Positions 1-11,031 are shown, counted from the stretch's first letter. The stretch: DNA of 64,000 nt from Stenotrophomonas sp. 169 (GCF_014621775.1 NZ_CP061204.1:1818501-1882500), one strand, 5' to 3'. Numbers and translations are program-made. Notes: generated by a model not told the origin, from the sequence alone.

Positions 1-1729
1 CATCGTGTTCGTTCCAGTCGATGCGCAGCGTAGGGGCACCGGGGTCGGCAGCGCCGGTCTCCAGCAGCGACCACCGCACATGCAGCCGACCTCCCTGCTG
101 GCGCAGCGCCCCGTACTTTACCGCGTTGGTCGCCAGCTCGTGCAACGCCATCGCCAGGGGCTGCACGCTGCCTGATCTCAAGGGAATGTTGTACGGACCT
201 TCCAGTACGATCTGATCGCCCTGTGCCGCCGGATCGCAATGCGCGGCCAGCTCCCCGCGCAGCAGCGCATCGAACTGCACCCGGTCCAGTTCGCCAAGCC
301 GCGACAGCAGGCCCTGCGCGCGTGCCAGGGCATCCAGACGGGCATCGAAACGGCTGGCGAAGTCGGTCATGTCGCGGCTGGTGGCGAGGGTGCGGCTGGC
401 CATCGCGCGCACTACCGACATGATGTTCCGTGTCCGGTGTTGCAGCTCATCGACCAGGATGCGCAGCATCGCCTCACTGCGCCGCCGTTCTTCTTCATGT
501 TCGCTGCGCTCGGTGACATCGCGCGTGGTCCCGACGATCGCTTCGACGTTGCCGCGCGCGTCCAATTGCGGGACGAAGATGTAGTCGTACATGCGACGCC
601 CCAAAGGACCTTCGAACGGGACGTCGCCCCGTATGGGCTTGCCGGTCGCGATCACTTGATCGAGCTCGCGGCCATGCATGGCTGCATGCCAGTCGGGGTA
701 GCCCAGCTCCAGGCAGTTCAGGCCCAGCGCCTCTTCCTCAGTCTTGCCCCACATCCGCAACAGGGCACGATTGGCGTAGGTGAAGCGATGATCGAGGTTG
801 AAGATGTAAGCAAGGTCCGGTGAGCTGTCCAGGAACGCTTTCAGGCGGCGACGCTCGCGTTCTGCGTCATGCAGCGCGTGCACCACCGCATCGGCCGCCC
901 GCTCCAGTGCCAACTGCTGGTCTTCGCGGTCCAGCACGACGGCCGCGATACGGGTGCCGAACTGTGCGACATCTTCCTCCCACCCGCTGAGCGGGCGCGC
1001 CTCGGACAGGCACATCAGCAGCCACGCACGCGGACCTGCACCGGCGTGGGTGATGGCAATCGGGTTGCAGGCCTGCAGTCCCTGTTGCTGGCAATGGCCC
1101 TGCCACTGCGCCGCCCATGCCGCGTCCGTCGACGTGTCTGGTGGAACCGCAGCGACAGACCCGCCAGTGAAGCGCGCGGCAAGCGGGGAGCAGGACGCGC
1201 GCTCAAGTTGCTCCAGCAGAGCAGGGGGCATGCTGCTCCCGATGACATAACGCACCAGCGGCTCACGTGCGGAGGCGACGACGACGCACGCCCGCAGACC
1301 CGGCTTCATCCGTTCAATCGAGTCGATCAGTACCTGCAGGCACTCGCGCGGCGGTGTGCCCCGTGCCAGCGTATCCAGCAGTGTTGCCTGTTCTCGTACC
1401 AGCAGTTCGGCGCGCACCCGGCGGGTCATGTCCAGGCACATGCCGTTGATGTGGTCACGCTGCCGATCCAGCCGCCCGCGCAGCATCAGCCAGCGTCGGC
1501 TGTTGCCATCGGTCCAAGGGAGTTCGATCTCAAAGTGCGGGGCGTCGCGGGTCTGCCGATGCACGCGCCGCCATGCAGCGCGCAAGACGGCAGGTGCGAT
1601 GCCGCCCAGTTGATCAGCGGCGGTACCCGACGCCGTGAGCTGCCGTCGAGCGATATCGAAGTGCCAGACACCCAGGCGGGAGTCGTCGAGGATCGTTTCG
1701 ACGGCGACGTCGGACAGGGCAGGGGGCAT
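1..1729 (-). CDS. PAS-domain sensor histidine kinase, HWE type (3' end outside window)
   Basis: Partial gene read leftward off the window edge. An N-terminal sensor segment contains LGVWHFD near its start, typical of a PAS fold. A second PAS lies at about residues 295-410 (SSPDLAYIFNLDHRFTYAN and a following PAC-like TRDVTER). The kinase core follows: LQHRTRN near residue 427 is the phospho-acceptor box of HWE/HisKA_2 kinases, and HELATNAVKYGAL near residue 530 is their N-box. No membrane segment is visible, so it is probably a soluble sensor; PAS kinases of this kind often sense light, redox state or small ligands, but the ligand cannot be read here. The start is uncertain: ATG at 1729 is used, and an in-frame GTG at 1759 is possible; an in-frame TAG lies just upstream. 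The missing C-terminus should carry the G-box. Confidence 0.85.
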   Translation of the reverse strand, partial: MPPALSDVAVETILDDSRLGVWHFDIARRQLTASGTAADQLGGIAPAVLRAAWRRVHRQTRDAPHFEIELPWTDGNSRRWLMLRGRLDRQRDHINGMCLDMTRRVRAELLVREQATLLDTLARGTPPRECLQVLIDSIERMKPGLRACVVVASAREPLVRYVIGSSMPPALLEQLERASCSPLAARFTGGSVAAVPPDTSTDAAWAAQWQGHCQQQGLQACNPIAITHAGAGPRAWLLMCLSEARPLSGWEEDVAQFGTRIAAVVLDREDQQLALERAADAVVHALHDAERERRRLKAFLDSSPDLAYIFNLDHRFTYANRALLRMWGKTEEEALGLNCLELGYPDWHAAMHGRELDQVIATGKPIRGDVPFEGPLGRRMYDYIFVPQLDARGNVEAIVGTTRDVTERSEHEEERRRSEAMLRILVDELQHRTRNIMSVVRAMASRTLATSRDMTDFASRFDARLDALARAQGLLSRLGELDRVQFDALLRGELAAHCDPAAQGDQIVLEGPYNIPLRSGSVQPLAMALHELATNAVKYGALRQQGGRLHVRWSLLETGAADPGAPTLRIDWNEHD

Positions 1730-1794
1730 GATGGCGAAGGGAAAGTTCGTCAGGCCCACCGTTTTGCCAACCCCGACGCAAAGAGCACGTGAAG

Positions 1795-1940
1795 GCTACC
1801 CGGTAGCGCCGACCCATGGTCGGCGAGCGCAGCGAGTTCGAACGGTGCAGAACTGCACGGTAGCGCCGACCCATGGTCGGCGAGCGCAGCGGGACTCGAA
1901 CGGTGCAGGAATCCGCCGAGCGTGGCTCGGCGCTACCCGC
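1795..1940. repeat. SMAG-type palindromic repeats (three units)
   Basis: Two copies of GGTAGCGCCGACCCATGGT followed by CGGCGAGCGCAGCG start near 1802 and 1859, and an inverted unit (CCGAGCGTGGCTCGGCGCTAC) ends near 1938. Each can fold into a GTAG-tipped hairpin. A short direct repeat GAACGGTGCAG follows the first two units. They fill the gap between the sensor kinase start and the TonB-dependent receptor 3' end. Confidence 0.85.
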
Positions 1941-1961
1941 CAGTATGCGCAGGGCGCGCCA

Positions 1962-4073
1962 TCACCAACGCAATCGTGCGCCGGCGTAGACGCCGAATCC
2001 TTCGCCCGGCGTGGAACGGGCCACGTCACGTCCACCGTCGTCGTACCCCGGCGTCACCGTGGCGGCGTAGTGCTTGTCGCCCAGGTTGCGCAGCTCCAGC
2101 CACCCCTGCCACTTACCACTCGGTGCATCGAAGCCCACACGGCTGCCGAAGATGACGTGGCCGTCCGCGCGGAAGCTGTTCGCGTAGTCAACAAAGCTCT
2201 TCGACGCGTACTCGGTGTTCACCGCCGCATACAGACCGGATGCGTGGTCGTACCGAAGCTCGGCCTGGTAATAGTGCCGGGGCAGCCCAGGCAGCCAGTT
2301 CTCACCGAACCGTGAGTCATGCCGGTACCGGAAATCGCTGAACGTGTAGGCCTGCCGCAGTGACATCCGCCCCGTGCTGCCTTGGTACAGCGTGCTGTCC
2401 AGCCCGGCTTCCACACCGCGATGCACGGTGGGGCTGGCGTTGTTCTCCGCAATGAACAGGTTCGGGACCGGCGCCACTTCCACGCTCAACAGCTCATGGT
2501 TCACGAGCGCGTAGTAGCCGGTAAGCTCCCATTGCCCGATAGCCGCCGTGCCACGCGCGCCGAGCTCAAGCGTCGTCGCGGTCTGGTTGTCCAACGCCAC
2601 CGGCGCACGCTGCCGTCCACTCGATGCGCCATTGCCCGCAGGGAAGAACAGGTTCGATCCCCAGATCATCGACCAAGGATGTGCCGGCTCGACCGAACGG
2701 CTGAGATTGCCGAACCACTGGGTGGCCGGCGAGGCCTGCCACGTGAAGCCGAGCCGCGGCGCGTAATCCCAGTCGCGTTCGTTCAAGCGCTCACCGGTGC
2801 GTGGCCAGGTGACCTCCACCTCTCGCCGCGTCTGCACCAGCGCCACGCCCGTCTGCACGCTCAGGGCATCGCTCAGCTGCAGTTCGTTGCTGATATTCAG
2901 CGTGCTGTCGGTGCCGTGATGGGAGAAGTCGCGCGTGTGGGTCCCGGCGGGATAGCCACCGTTGGGGAAGCGCAGCGTCTCGCGCACGTCCGCGTCCAGG
3001 TCATGGCTGACGCGCAGGCCGATGGTGGTCACGCTGTCACGGCCGAACAGCGCGTGGCGGTGGCGGTAATCCAGCGTCGCGTTGAGGTTGGCGTAATCCA
3101 ACTGCTGCCGGTACAGGCTCTCGTTCAAGTCCATCGGGTACTTGTGATACACCACGCCAGCCTGCAGCGATGAATCCTCATCCACCTGCAGCGTGGTCAT
3201 GTTGCCGATCCACGTGCTGCCCGGTTGTGGCCGGCTGGCGTCGATGGCCAGGTTGGCCGGGTTGGCCGCGCGCGGGTCGTTGCGGATCTGCGCGCGGGTC
3301 AGGCGCCCGGGCGTCTCGTGGTCGGTCTCGCGATAACGCACGAAGAAGCGCGTCTGCAGGTCCGGGGTGATCTGCCAGCCGACATTGGCCATTGCGCCTT
3401 TGCCGTCGCCGGACGCATGCCGCTGGTAACCGTCGAACTGGGTGTCGGTGTAGGCGACGTAGTAATCCAGTGCGTCCTGCACCCCACCGTAGCCGACGCT
3501 GCGCTTCTGGTAGCCACGGCTGCCTGCTTCGTAGTGCAGCTCCAGCCCTGGTGCGTCGCGGCCGCTGCGGCTGACGTAGTTGATGGCACCGCCCAATGCC
3601 AGCGCGCCACGCTCGAACCCGTTGGCACCGCGCAGCACTTCCACGCGTGAGAGCCAAAGCGGCTCCAGCAGTTCGTACGGCGTACCGCCGGCGCCGGTCA
3701 GGGGCAGCCCATCCAGTGATACCGAAATGCCCGAGGCATGCGCACCGGGACCGCGATTGATGCCGGATCCGCGGATGGACACCTTCGTGCCTTCGTTGCC
3801 TGGTGACTGCGCGTTGATGCCCGGCTGATAGGCGAGCACGTCCGCGGTGCCGCCGACCCGGCCCTGCGACACCTTTGCCAGATCCACGACATTGCCGGCG
3901 CCCGGCACCCGCGCAAGCGCCTTGCGGGCGGCGTCGGTGGTATCGGCCGCGGTGACATCGACCCGATCCAGCGTCGTCGGCTGGGCCGCGGTTTCAGCGC
4001 GGGCGGGCAGGGCTGCAAGGGCGGTCAGCACCGCAACGGCGAGCACGCAGGGAGGCAGGACAACAGGCGTCAT
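1962..4073 (-). CDS. TonB-dependent outer-membrane receptor (FecA-like)
   Basis: 703-aa TonB-dependent receptor for energised uptake across the outer membrane. The ATG at 4073 is chosen because it opens directly into a signal peptide (MTPVVLPPCVLAVAVLTAL, cleavage after ALPARA); the frame stays open upstream but that stretch is not signal-like. The plug shows VSIRGSGINRGPGAHASG, DGLPLTGAGG and RVEVLRGANGFERGALALGG, a pattern I associate with FecA-like receptors. The barrel runs to the C-terminal aromatic residue (RLRW). No sigma/anti-sigma pair lies beside it and no Fur-like site was seen upstream. It lies downstream of hutU on the same strand but is separated by about 205 bp with a SMAG element, so it is probably transcribed separately. 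Substrate unknown. Confidence 0.9.
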   Translation of the reverse strand: MTPVVLPPCVLAVAVLTALAALPARAETAAQPTTLDRVDVTAADTTDAARKALARVPGAGNVVDLAKVSQGRVGGTADVLAYQPGINAQSPGNEGTKVSIRGSGINRGPGAHASGISVSLDGLPLTGAGGTPYELLEPLWLSRVEVLRGANGFERGALALGGAINYVSRSGRDAPGLELHYEAGSRGYQKRSVGYGGVQDALDYYVAYTDTQFDGYQRHASGDGKGAMANVGWQITPDLQTRFFVRYRETDHETPGRLTRAQIRNDPRAANPANLAIDASRPQPGSTWIGNMTTLQVDEDSSLQAGVVYHKYPMDLNESLYRQQLDYANLNATLDYRHRHALFGRDSVTTIGLRVSHDLDADVRETLRFPNGGYPAGTHTRDFSHHGTDSTLNISNELQLSDALSVQTGVALVQTRREVEVTWPRTGERLNERDWDYAPRLGFTWQASPATQWFGNLSRSVEPAHPWSMIWGSNLFFPAGNGASSGRQRAPVALDNQTATTLELGARGTAAIGQWELTGYYALVNHELLSVEVAPVPNLFIAENNASPTVHRGVEAGLDSTLYQGSTGRMSLRQAYTFSDFRYRHDSRFGENWLPGLPRHYYQAELRYDHASGLYAAVNTEYASKSFVDYANSFRADGHVIFGSRVGFDAPSGKWQGWLELRNLGDKHYAATVTPGYDDGGRDVARSTPGEGFGVYAGARLRW

Positions 4074-4200
4074 GAGCAGTAAAACCAGCAGCGGAGTGAG
4101 GCCGCGGCCGGGTATGAGCCCTGTAAACCGTAGCGAGGCCGCGAAAGTTAACAGGGCGGATGCAGGTTGTCGAGCCCGCGCTGAAGGGGGCGACGGGTAT

Positions 4201-4266
4201 CGGTAGCGCCGAGCCACGCTCGGCGAGCGCAGCGGCAGGGCGTTGACGGCCAGCGGCCGTCACTAC
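4201..4266. repeat. SMAG element plus a second palindrome
   Basis: GGTAGCGCCGAGCCACGCTCGGCGAGCGCAGCG forms the SMAG hairpin. It is followed by GACGGCCAGCGGCCGTCACTACC, a second palindrome that recurs at about 11.77 kb and 18.83 kb. It sits between the receptor promoter region and the hutU 3' end. Confidence 0.75.
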
Positions 4267-4278
4267 CGATGAGATGGC

Positions 4279-5946
4279 TCAGCCCAGAATGCCCGGCAGG
4301 TCCAATCCCTTTTCCTTGGCGCACTCCAGCGCGATCTCATAGCCGGCGTCGGCATGCCGCATCACGCCGGTGGCCGGGTCGTTCCACAGCACGCGGGCGA
4401 TGCGCTTGGCGGCCGCCTCGGTGCCATCGCAGACGATCACCATGCCGGCATGCTGCGAGAAGCCCATGCCCACGCCGCCGCCGTGATGCAGCGATACCCA
4501 CGTTGCGCCGCTGGCGGTGTTCAGCAGGGCGTTGAGCAGCGGCCAGTCCGATACCGCATCGGAGCCGTCCGCCATCGCTTCGGTTTCGCGGTTGGGCGAA
4601 GCCACACTGCCCGAATCCAGATGATCACGGCCAATCACCACCGGCGCCTTCAGCTCGCCACTGGCAACCATTTCATTGAACGCCAGCCCCAGGCGATCGC
4701 GATCCCCCAGCCCGACCCAGCAGATACGCGCGGGCAGGCCCTGGAACTTGATCTTCTCGGCGGCCATGTCCAGCCAACGGTGCAGGTGCGGGTTGTCCGG
4801 AATCAGTTCCTTCACCTTGGCATCGGTCTTGGCGATGTCTTCCGGATCACCGCTCAGCGCGGCCCAGCGGAACGGGCCGATGCCGCGGCAGAACAACGGA
4901 CGGATGTAGGCCGGCACGAAGCCGGGGAAATCGAACGCATCTTCAACGCCTTCTTCCAGCGCCATCTGGCGCAGGTTGTTGCCGTAGTCGACGGTCGGGA
5001 CGCCCAGCGCATGGAAGGCGAGCATCGCGCGGATGTGATTGGCCATCGATTCGCGTGCCGCTTTCTCCACCGTCTTCGGCGCAGACACGCGCTTCTCGTC
5101 CCATTCCTCCACGGTCCAGCCCTGCGGCAGATAGCCGTTGACCGGGTCATGTGCGGAGGTCTGGTCGGTCAACAGGTCCGGCTTGACCCCGCGCACCAGC
5201 AGTTCGTCCAGCACATCGGCGACATTGCCGAGCAGGCCGACCGACAGCGGCTTCTTCGCCGTGCACGATTCCTCGATCAACCGCAGGGCTTCATCCAGGT
5301 CGTCGGTCCAGGTGTCCAGGTAGCCAGTGCGCAGGCGCATCTCGATGCTGGACCTGCGGCATTCCACCGCCAGGCACGAGGCGCCGGCCATCACCGCAGC
5401 CAGCGGCTGTGCCCCGCCCATGCCGCCCAGACCCCCGGTGAACAGCCACTTGCCGGCCAGGCTGCCGTCGTAGTGCTGGCGGCCCATCTCCACGAAGGTC
5501 TCGTAGGTGCCCTGCACGATGCCCTGCGCGCCGATGTAGATCCAGCTGCCGGCGGTCATCTGGCCATACATCGCCAGGCCCTTCTTATCCAGCTCGTTGA
5601 AGTGGTCCCAGTTGGCCCAGCGCGGTACCAGGTTGGAATTGGCGATCAGCACGCGCGGTGCATCGACGTGGGTGCGGAACACCCCCACCGGCTTGCCGGA
5701 CTGCACCAGCAGGGTCTGGTCGTCGTCCAGCCGGGTGAGCGCGGCCACGATCGCATCGAAGCTTTCCCAGTCACGTGCGGCGCGGCCGATGCCGCCGTAC
5801 ACCACCAGTTCCTGTGGCCGCTCGGCCACATCCGGGTGCAGGTTGTTCATCAGCATCCGCAGCGGCGCTTCGGTCAGCCAGCTCTTCGCGGTGAGGGTGG
5901 TGCCGGTGGGCGCGATGATGGTGCGGGACGGGTCGTTACGGGTCAT
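4279..5946 (-). CDS. hutU: urocanate hydratase
   Basis: 555-aa cytosolic enzyme that converts urocanate to 4-imidazolone-5-propionate, the second step of histidine degradation, using tightly bound NAD+. The length matches the family (about 550-560 aa). Visible conserved stretches include [16 protein letters not shown], the glycine-rich [44 protein letters not shown] and [15 protein letters not shown]. The ATG overlaps the stop of hutG by four bases (ATGA), so the two are translationally coupled. It is the last gene of the hutI-hutH-hutG-hutU unit. Confidence 0.98.
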   Translation of the reverse strand: MTRNDPSRTIIAPTGTTLTAKSWLTEAPLRMLMNNLHPDVAERPQELVVYGGIGRAARDWESFDAIVAALTRLDDDQTLLVQSGKPVGVFRTHVDAPRVLIANSNLVPRWANWDHFNELDKKGLAMYGQMTAGSWIYIGAQGIVQGTYETFVEMGRQHYDGSLAGKWLFTGGLGGMGGAQPLAAVMAGASCLAVECRRSSIEMRLRTGYLDTWTDDLDEALRLIEESCTAKKPLSVGLLGNVADVLDELLVRGVKPDLLTDQTSAHDPVNGYLPQGWTVEEWDEKRVSAPKTVEKAARESMANHIRAMLAFHALGVPTVDYGNNLRQMALEEGVEDAFDFPGFVPAYIRPLFCRGIGPFRWAALSGDPEDIAKTDAKVKELIPDNPHLHRWLDMAAEKIKFQGLPARICWVGLGDRDRLGLAFNEMVASGELKAPVVIGRDHLDSGSVASPNRETEAMADGSDAVSDWPLLNALLNTASGATWVSLHHGGGVGMGFSQHAGMVIVCDGTEAAAKRIARVLWNDPATGVMRHADAGYEIALECAKEKGLDLPGILG

Positions 5947-6797
5947 GCGGCGCTCCGGGTCGATGCGAATTCAAGGCAGGCGTTCAGTACCTGCGCCAAA
6001 GTGTGGCGCAGCGGTGCGGCGTGGTCGTCGTCCAGCGGCGTAGGCCAGCTGTGCGCGTCCAGCGCGGCGGGGGCCGGCTCGTGCATATAGCCCCGGCAGG
6101 CCAGTTCCATCTGCAGGCTGTGCACGCCGCCCGGGATGTCGCTGTAGTGACGGGTGATCCAGCCCCCCTTGAAGCGGCCGTTGCGCACGTGGGGCATGCC
6201 GCTGAGTCGGCAGAAATTCTCCACCACGTCCGACAGCGCGTTGTCGCAGGACGTGTCCACCGCGCCCGACGGACCGGCGGTGCCGAGGTTGAACTGCGGC
6301 AGTTCACCGTCGAACAGGTGCGGAATCTGCGATCGGATCGAATGCGCGTCGTACACCACCACGGTGGGGTAGCGCTCACGCAGGCGCGCGATCTGCGCAC
6401 GCAGCGCAGCGTGATAGGGCGCGAAATACGTGTCGCGGCGCCGCGCGATCTCCGCTTCATCCGGTTCCATTCCGTCCGAATACAGGGGCTGATTGTCGAA
6501 GGTCGTCAGCGGGCACAGGCCGGTCGTATTCTGGCCCGGATACAACGACACGCCGCTGGGGTCGCGGTTGAGGTCGATCACCGACCGCGAGATCGCCGAA
6601 CGCACCGTGGTGGCCCCCAGCCCGCGCGCGAAGGCGTAGAGCTCATGCACCCACCAGTCGGCGTCACGTCGCGCCAGCCATGGCGAGACGAAACGGCCGC
6701 GCAGGTCATCGGGCAGGTCACTGCCGGTGTGCGGGAAGCTGATCACCAGCGGCGCATCACCTTCATGCACCTCAAGCCAGGACGGATAGGCGTTCAT
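5943..6797 (-). CDS. hutG: N-formylglutamate deformylase
   Basis: 284-aa N-formylglutamate amidohydrolase that releases formate and glutamate in the last step of the HutF/HutG branch of histidine degradation. N-terminal [24 protein letters not shown] and [18 protein letters not shown] are typical of the family and include likely metal and substrate ligands. It overlaps hutH upstream and hutU downstream by ATGA junctions. The presence of hutF in the same locus supports this assignment over a formiminoglutamase. Confidence 0.95.
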   Translation of the reverse strand: MNAYPSWLEVHEGDAPLVISFPHTGSDLPDDLRGRFVSPWLARRDADWWVHELYAFARGLGATTVRSAISRSVIDLNRDPSGVSLYPGQNTTGLCPLTTFDNQPLYSDGMEPDEAEIARRRDTYFAPYHAALRAQIARLRERYPTVVVYDAHSIRSQIPHLFDGELPQFNLGTAGPSGAVDTSCDNALSDVVENFCRLSGMPHVRNGRFKGGWITRHYSDIPGGVHSLQMELACRGYMHEPAPAALDAHSWPTPLDDDHAAPLRHTLAQVLNACLEFASTRSAA

Positions 6798-8365
6798 GCA
6801 ACCGGCTCCACACTCGGCAGTACCTCGGCGAGGCCAGCAGACAGCGCACCGCTGCGCACCAGGTTCGTTGCCGCCACCATGTCCGGGTGGAAATAGCGGT
6901 CGTCTTCCAGCGTCGGCACCTGCGCGCGCAACAGCACGCGCACCGCTTCCAGCGGCCCACTGGACTGCAGCGGGGCATGGAAATCGCAGCCCTGCGCGGC
7001 AGCCAGCAGTTCGATACCGACCACATTGGCGGCGTTCTCGGCCATCTGCATCAAGCGGCGCGCGCCATGCGCTGCCATCGACACGTGGTCTTCCTGGTTG
7101 GCCGAGGTGGGAATCGAATCCACGCTGGCCGGGTAGGCGCGCTGTTTGTTCTCCGACACCAGCGCGGCGGCGGTGACCTGCGGAATCATGAAGCCGGAGT
7201 TCAAGCCAGGACGCGGGGTCAGGAACGCAGGCAGGCCGGACAAGGCGGGGTCCACCAGCATCGCAGTGCGGCGCTCGCTGATCGAGCTGATCTCGCAGAT
7301 CGCCATCGCCAGCATGTCCGCGGCAAAGGCCACCGGTTCGGCGTGGAAGTTGCCACCGCTGAGCGCTTCACCGGTATCGGTGAACACCAGCGGATTGTCC
7401 GTCACGCCATTTGCCTCGATTTCCAGCGTCGTGGCGGCCTGGCGGATGATGTCCAGCGCCGCGCCCATCACCTGGGGCTGGCAGCGCAGGCAGTACGGAT
7501 CCTGCACGCGCACGTCGTTGTCGCGGTGCGATTCGCGGATCGCCGAGCCCTGCATCAGGGTGCGCAGCGCGGCGGCGGTGACGATCTGTCCGCGCTGTCC
7601 GCGGATGCTGTGGATGCGTGGATCGAACGGGGTGTCAGAGCCCTTGGCCGCTTCCACCGACAGCGCGCCGGTGACCAGTGCAGCCTGGAACACGATCTCG
7701 ATCTCGAACAGCCCCGCCAGCGCATACGCGGTCGAAAACTGCGTGCCGTTGAGCAGGGCCAGCCCTTCCTTGGCACCCAGCTGCAGCGGCTGCAGGCCCG
7801 CCTGCGCCAAGGCCTCGGCGGCCGGCAAGCGAGTGCCCCCCACGAACGCCTCGCCCACGCCGATCATCACGCTGGCCAGGTGCGAAAGCGGCGCCAGATC
7901 GCCCGATGCACCGACCGACCCCTGCGCCGGGATCACCGGCACCACGTCGTGCTGCAGCAGCGCTTCAAGCAGCTGCAGGGTCTGCACCCGGATGCCCGAT
8001 GCGCCCTGTGCCAGGCTGACCAGCTTCAACGCCATCATCAGGCGCACCACCGGCAGCGGCATCGGCTCACCCACACCGGCGGCATGGGACAGCACGATGT
8101 TCCGCTGCAGCGTGGCCAGGTCTTCGGGCTCGATGCGCACGCTGGCCAGCTTGCCGAAGCCGGTGTTGATGCCATAGACCGGCGCGCCCTTGGCGACGAT
8201 GGCGTCCACGGTCGCGGCGCTGGCCTGCACGGCCGGCAGGCACGCCGGATCCAGTGCGATGCGTGCGCCGCGATACACCTGCCGCCACTGCGCAAGGGGT
8301 ACATGGGCAGGGCGAAGGACCAGCGGGGTGTTGCGCGTGTCATCTTGCATTGAAGCGTGCTCCAT
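6794..8365 (-). CDS. hutH: histidine ammonia-lyase
   Basis: 523-aa cytosolic enzyme that deaminates histidine to urocanate, the first step of the pathway. The Ala-Ser-Gly triad that cyclises into the MIO cofactor is visible in [14 protein letters not shown] at about residues 149-162. [11 protein letters not shown] and the C-terminal SMAAHGARR are also family hallmarks. The ATG at 8365 is chosen because its A is the last base read in the hutI stop (TGATG overlap); another ATG lies five codons in. It sits second in the hut operon and is normally the target of HutC-controlled induction by urocanate. Confidence 0.98.
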   Translation of the reverse strand: MEHASMQDDTRNTPLVLRPAHVPLAQWRQVYRGARIALDPACLPAVQASAATVDAIVAKGAPVYGINTGFGKLASVRIEPEDLATLQRNIVLSHAAGVGEPMPLPVVRLMMALKLVSLAQGASGIRVQTLQLLEALLQHDVVPVIPAQGSVGASGDLAPLSHLASVMIGVGEAFVGGTRLPAAEALAQAGLQPLQLGAKEGLALLNGTQFSTAYALAGLFEIEIVFQAALVTGALSVEAAKGSDTPFDPRIHSIRGQRGQIVTAAALRTLMQGSAIRESHRDNDVRVQDPYCLRCQPQVMGAALDIIRQAATTLEIEANGVTDNPLVFTDTGEALSGGNFHAEPVAFAADMLAMAICEISSISERRTAMLVDPALSGLPAFLTPRPGLNSGFMIPQVTAAALVSENKQRAYPASVDSIPTSANQEDHVSMAAHGARRLMQMAENAANVVGIELLAAAQGCDFHAPLQSSGPLEAVRVLLRAQVPTLEDDRYFHPDMVAATNLVRSGALSAGLAEVLPSVEPVA

Positions 8366-9570
8366 CAAACAGGGTCGGGCTGCCCGCGCACGACGCGCGC
8401 GTGCAGCGGATTGAAGCCGATGCGGTAGACCAGGTCGGCCGGCGCGTCGATGTCCCAGATCGCCAGGTCGCAGTCCATGCCCACTGCCAGCCGGCCGATG
8501 CGATCACCCCGGCCCAGCGCCTGGGCCGCATGCCGGGTGAAGCCGGCAATGCACTCTTCCACCGTCAGCCGGAACAGCGTGGCGCCCATGTTCATCGCCA
8601 GCAGCGGGCTGGTGAGTGGTGAGGTGCCGGGATTGCAGTCGGTGGCCAGTGCCAGCGGCACGCCGGCTGCACGCAGCGCCGCGATCGGCGGCAGGGTTGT
8701 GTCGCGGGTGAAGTAGAACGCGCCGGGCAACAGCACGGCCACGGTGCCGGCCTCGGCCATGGCGGCGATGCCGGCCGCATCCAGATGTTCGACATGGTCG
8801 GCCGACAATGCACCGTGGCGCGCGGCGAGTTCGGCGCCGTGCTGGTTGCTCAGCTGCTCGGCATGGATCTTGATCGCCAGCCCGTGCGCCTGCGCGGCGG
8901 CGAATACCTGGGCGGCCTGCGCGGTGGAAAACGCGATGTTCTCGCAGAAGATGTCGACCGCTTCAGCCAGCCCCTCCGCTGCAATGGCCGGGATCATCAC
9001 GGTGCAGACTTCGTCGATGTATTCCTGCGCCTCACGTCCCGGCGGCACCGCGTGCGCGCCGAGGAAAGTCGGTACGACGTGCACGTTGCACGCTTCCCCG
9101 AGTGCGCGTGCGACCTGGAGTTGCTTGCGTTCGTCGTCCAGGGTCAGGCCGTAACCGGATTTGACTTCCAGCGTGGTGATGCCTTCCGCACGCATCGCCA
9201 GCAGGCGAGGGCGGCTTTGTCGCGCCAGCTCTTGGTGGTCTGCCGCACGCGTGGCGCGCACCGTGGAGACGATGCCGCCGCCGGCGCGGGCGATGTCGGC
9301 ATAGCTGACCCCCTGCAGGCGCTGCTCGAACTCGTTGGCGCGGTTGCCGGCGTACACCAGATGGGTGTGGCAGTCGATCAAGCCGGGGGATATCCAGCGG
9401 CCTTCGCCGTCGATACGGCGCGTGGGCTGCAGGTGGGCGCCGCTGCGTGCGGGTCCGACATGGAGGATGCGACCCTCATGCGCGGCAAGCTCGCCATCGC
9501 GCAGGATGCCCAAGCCGTCGCCGCACAGGGTGATCAGGTGTACGTTGGTCCACAGGGTGTCGCACTGCAT
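8365..9570 (-). CDS. hutI: imidazolonepropionase
   Basis: 401-aa metal-dependent amidohydrolase that opens the imidazolone ring to give N-formimino-glutamate, the third step of the pathway. The HxH metal site is in [19 protein letters not shown]. Further ligands lie in [17 protein letters not shown] and [13 protein letters not shown]. Length and motif order fit the family. It is the first gene of the leftward hut operon; its start lies 68 bp from the divergent hutF, and the gap holds a probable HutC operator. Confidence 0.97.
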   Translation of the reverse strand: MQCDTLWTNVHLITLCGDGLGILRDGELAAHEGRILHVGPARSGAHLQPTRRIDGEGRWISPGLIDCHTHLVYAGNRANEFEQRLQGVSYADIARAGGGIVSTVRATRAADHQELARQSRPRLLAMRAEGITTLEVKSGYGLTLDDERKQLQVARALGEACNVHVVPTFLGAHAVPPGREAQEYIDEVCTVMIPAIAAEGLAEAVDIFCENIAFSTAQAAQVFAAAQAHGLAIKIHAEQLSNQHGAELAARHGALSADHVEHLDAAGIAAMAEAGTVAVLLPGAFYFTRDTTLPPIAALRAAGVPLALATDCNPGTSPLTSPLLAMNMGATLFRLTVEECIAGFTRHAAQALGRGDRIGRLAVGMDCDLAIWDIDAPADLVYRIGFNPLHARVVRGQPDPV

Positions 9571-9597
9571 GGGCGTCGCTACACGGTTGCGCTGATA

Positions 9598-9613
9598 TGT
9601 CTATACAATATAG
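9598..9613. promoter_or_regulatory. probable HutC operator in the hutI-hutF divergent promoter
   Basis: The 67-bp intergenic gap contains TGTCTATACAATATAG. Its TGTnTATACA core fits the TGTA-N2-TACA type of half-palindrome described for HutC sites in pseudomonads. It is AT-rich in an otherwise GC-rich region and is placed where one repressor could control both divergent operons. No clear -35/-10 pair could be assigned. Confidence 0.6.
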
Positions 9614-9637
9614 GCGTCCTTTCCGGGTTGTCCAGCC

Positions 9638-11008
9638 ATGACCGATGCGATGTCTCCGCCTGCCTTCCACGCTGCCCACGCCCTGCTGCCCGATGGCTGG
9701 GCGCGCGATGTCAGATTGCAGGTACGCGACGGATGCATTGCGTCGGTGGACGCGGGTGTTCCCGCGCAGCGCAGCGATACGGCGGTGGAGATTCTGGTCC
9801 CCGGCCTTCCCAACCTGCACAGCCATGCGTTCCAGCGGGGCATGGCCGGGCTGACGGAGATCGGCGGCGGCGACGGCGATAGCTTCTGGAGCTGGCGCGA
9901 GCTGATGTACCGCTTCCTGGCCCGGCTGGTACCAGACGCGGTCGAGGCCATCGCCGCACAGGCGTACATGGAGATGCTGGAAAGCGGCTTCACCCGCGTC
10001 GGCGAGTTCCATTACCTGCACCACGATGCCGACGGCAATGCGTATGCGGACCCGGCCGAGATGTCTGCTCGTATCGCCGCTGCAGCCGCGCAGACGGGCA
10101 TCGGCCTGACCTTGCTGCCGGTGTTCTATGCGCATGCGGACTTCGGCGGCGCGGCGCCCAATCCGGCGCAGCGGCGATTGATCCACGACGTGGACGGGTT
10201 CGCGCGATTGCTGGAAGGCGCGCGCGGCGCGTTGGCCTCGCTGCCGGACGCGGTGCTCGGCATGGCCCCGCACAGCCTGCGCGCGGTGACCGGCGATGAG
10301 CTGTCCGCGTTGCTGCCGCTGAACGACGGTCCGGTGCACATCCATATCGCCGAGCAGCTGCGCGAGGTCGATGCCTGCGTGGCGTGGAGCGGCCTGCGTC
10401 CGGTGCGTTGGCTGTACGAACACGCCGCAGTGGACGCACGCTGGTGCCTGGTGCACGCCACCCATATCGACGAAGACGAGCGCGCACGCATCGTGGCCAG
10501 CCAAGCCGTAGCAGGGCTGTGCCCGATCACCGAAGCCAACCTGGGTGATGGGCTGTTCCCGATGCAGGCCTTCGCGCGCGAGGGCGGGCGCTTCGGTGTC
10601 GGCTCCGATTCCAATGTGCTGATCGATGCGGCCGAGGAACTGCGCCTGCTGGAATACGGGCAGCGCCTGAGCCTGCGTGGCCGCAACGTGATCGCACCCG
10701 ATGCGTCGCGCAGTTCGGGACGGTTCCTGTTCGACGGCGCGGTTGCCGGGGGAGCACAGGCCCTCGGCGTAGCCGCCGGGCTGCAGGTGGGCGCAAGCGC
10801 GGACCTGCTGGAACTGGATGCAACGCACCCGGCCCTGGTGGGCCGCAGCGGCGACGCCTTGCTTGACAGCTGGGTGTTTGCCGCACGTAATGGCGCGCTT
10901 CGCACGGTGTGGCGACACGGTCGCGCGTGCGTGTCCGGTGGGCGCCATCATCAGCGCGATGCCATCACCGCCCGCTTCGCCCAGGCCCTGCGCGGCGTAC
11001 TGGGCTGA
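9638..11008 (+). CDS. hutF: formimidoylglutamate deiminase
   Basis: 456-aa amidohydrolase that converts N-formimino-L-glutamate to N-formyl-L-glutamate plus ammonia, feeding HutG. Metal ligands are visible in LHSHAFQRGMAGL, HIHIAEQ, CLVHATHID and GVGSDSN. The ATG at 9638 gives MTDAMSPPAFHAAHALLP; a second ATG four codons in is possible. It is divergent from hutI and immediately upstream of hutC, with which it probably forms an operon. Confidence 0.96.
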   Translation: MTDAMSPPAFHAAHALLPDGWARDVRLQVRDGCIASVDAGVPAQRSDTAVEILVPGLPNLHSHAFQRGMAGLTEIGGGDGDSFWSWRELMYRFLARLVPDAVEAIAAQAYMEMLESGFTRVGEFHYLHHDADGNAYADPAEMSARIAAAAAQTGIGLTLLPVFYAHADFGGAAPNPAQRRLIHDVDGFARLLEGARGALASLPDAVLGMAPHSLRAVTGDELSALLPLNDGPVHIHIAEQLREVDACVAWSGLRPVRWLYEHAAVDARWCLVHATHIDEDERARIVASQAVAGLCPITEANLGDGLFPMQAFAREGGRFGVGSDSNVLIDAAEELRLLEYGQRLSLRGRNVIAPDASRSSGRFLFDGAVAGGAQALGVAAGLQVGASADLLELDATHPALVGRSGDALLDSWVFAARNGALRTVWRHGRACVSGGRHHQRDAITARFAQALRGVLG

Positions 11009-11031
11009 TTTCCCTACCTCAAGAGACATCC

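Noticed and set aside
4354..6090. A 578-codon plus-strand frame opposite hutU and hutG
   Set aside because: It lies wholly antisense to well-supported enzymes and has His/Arg/Gln-rich composition with no motif.
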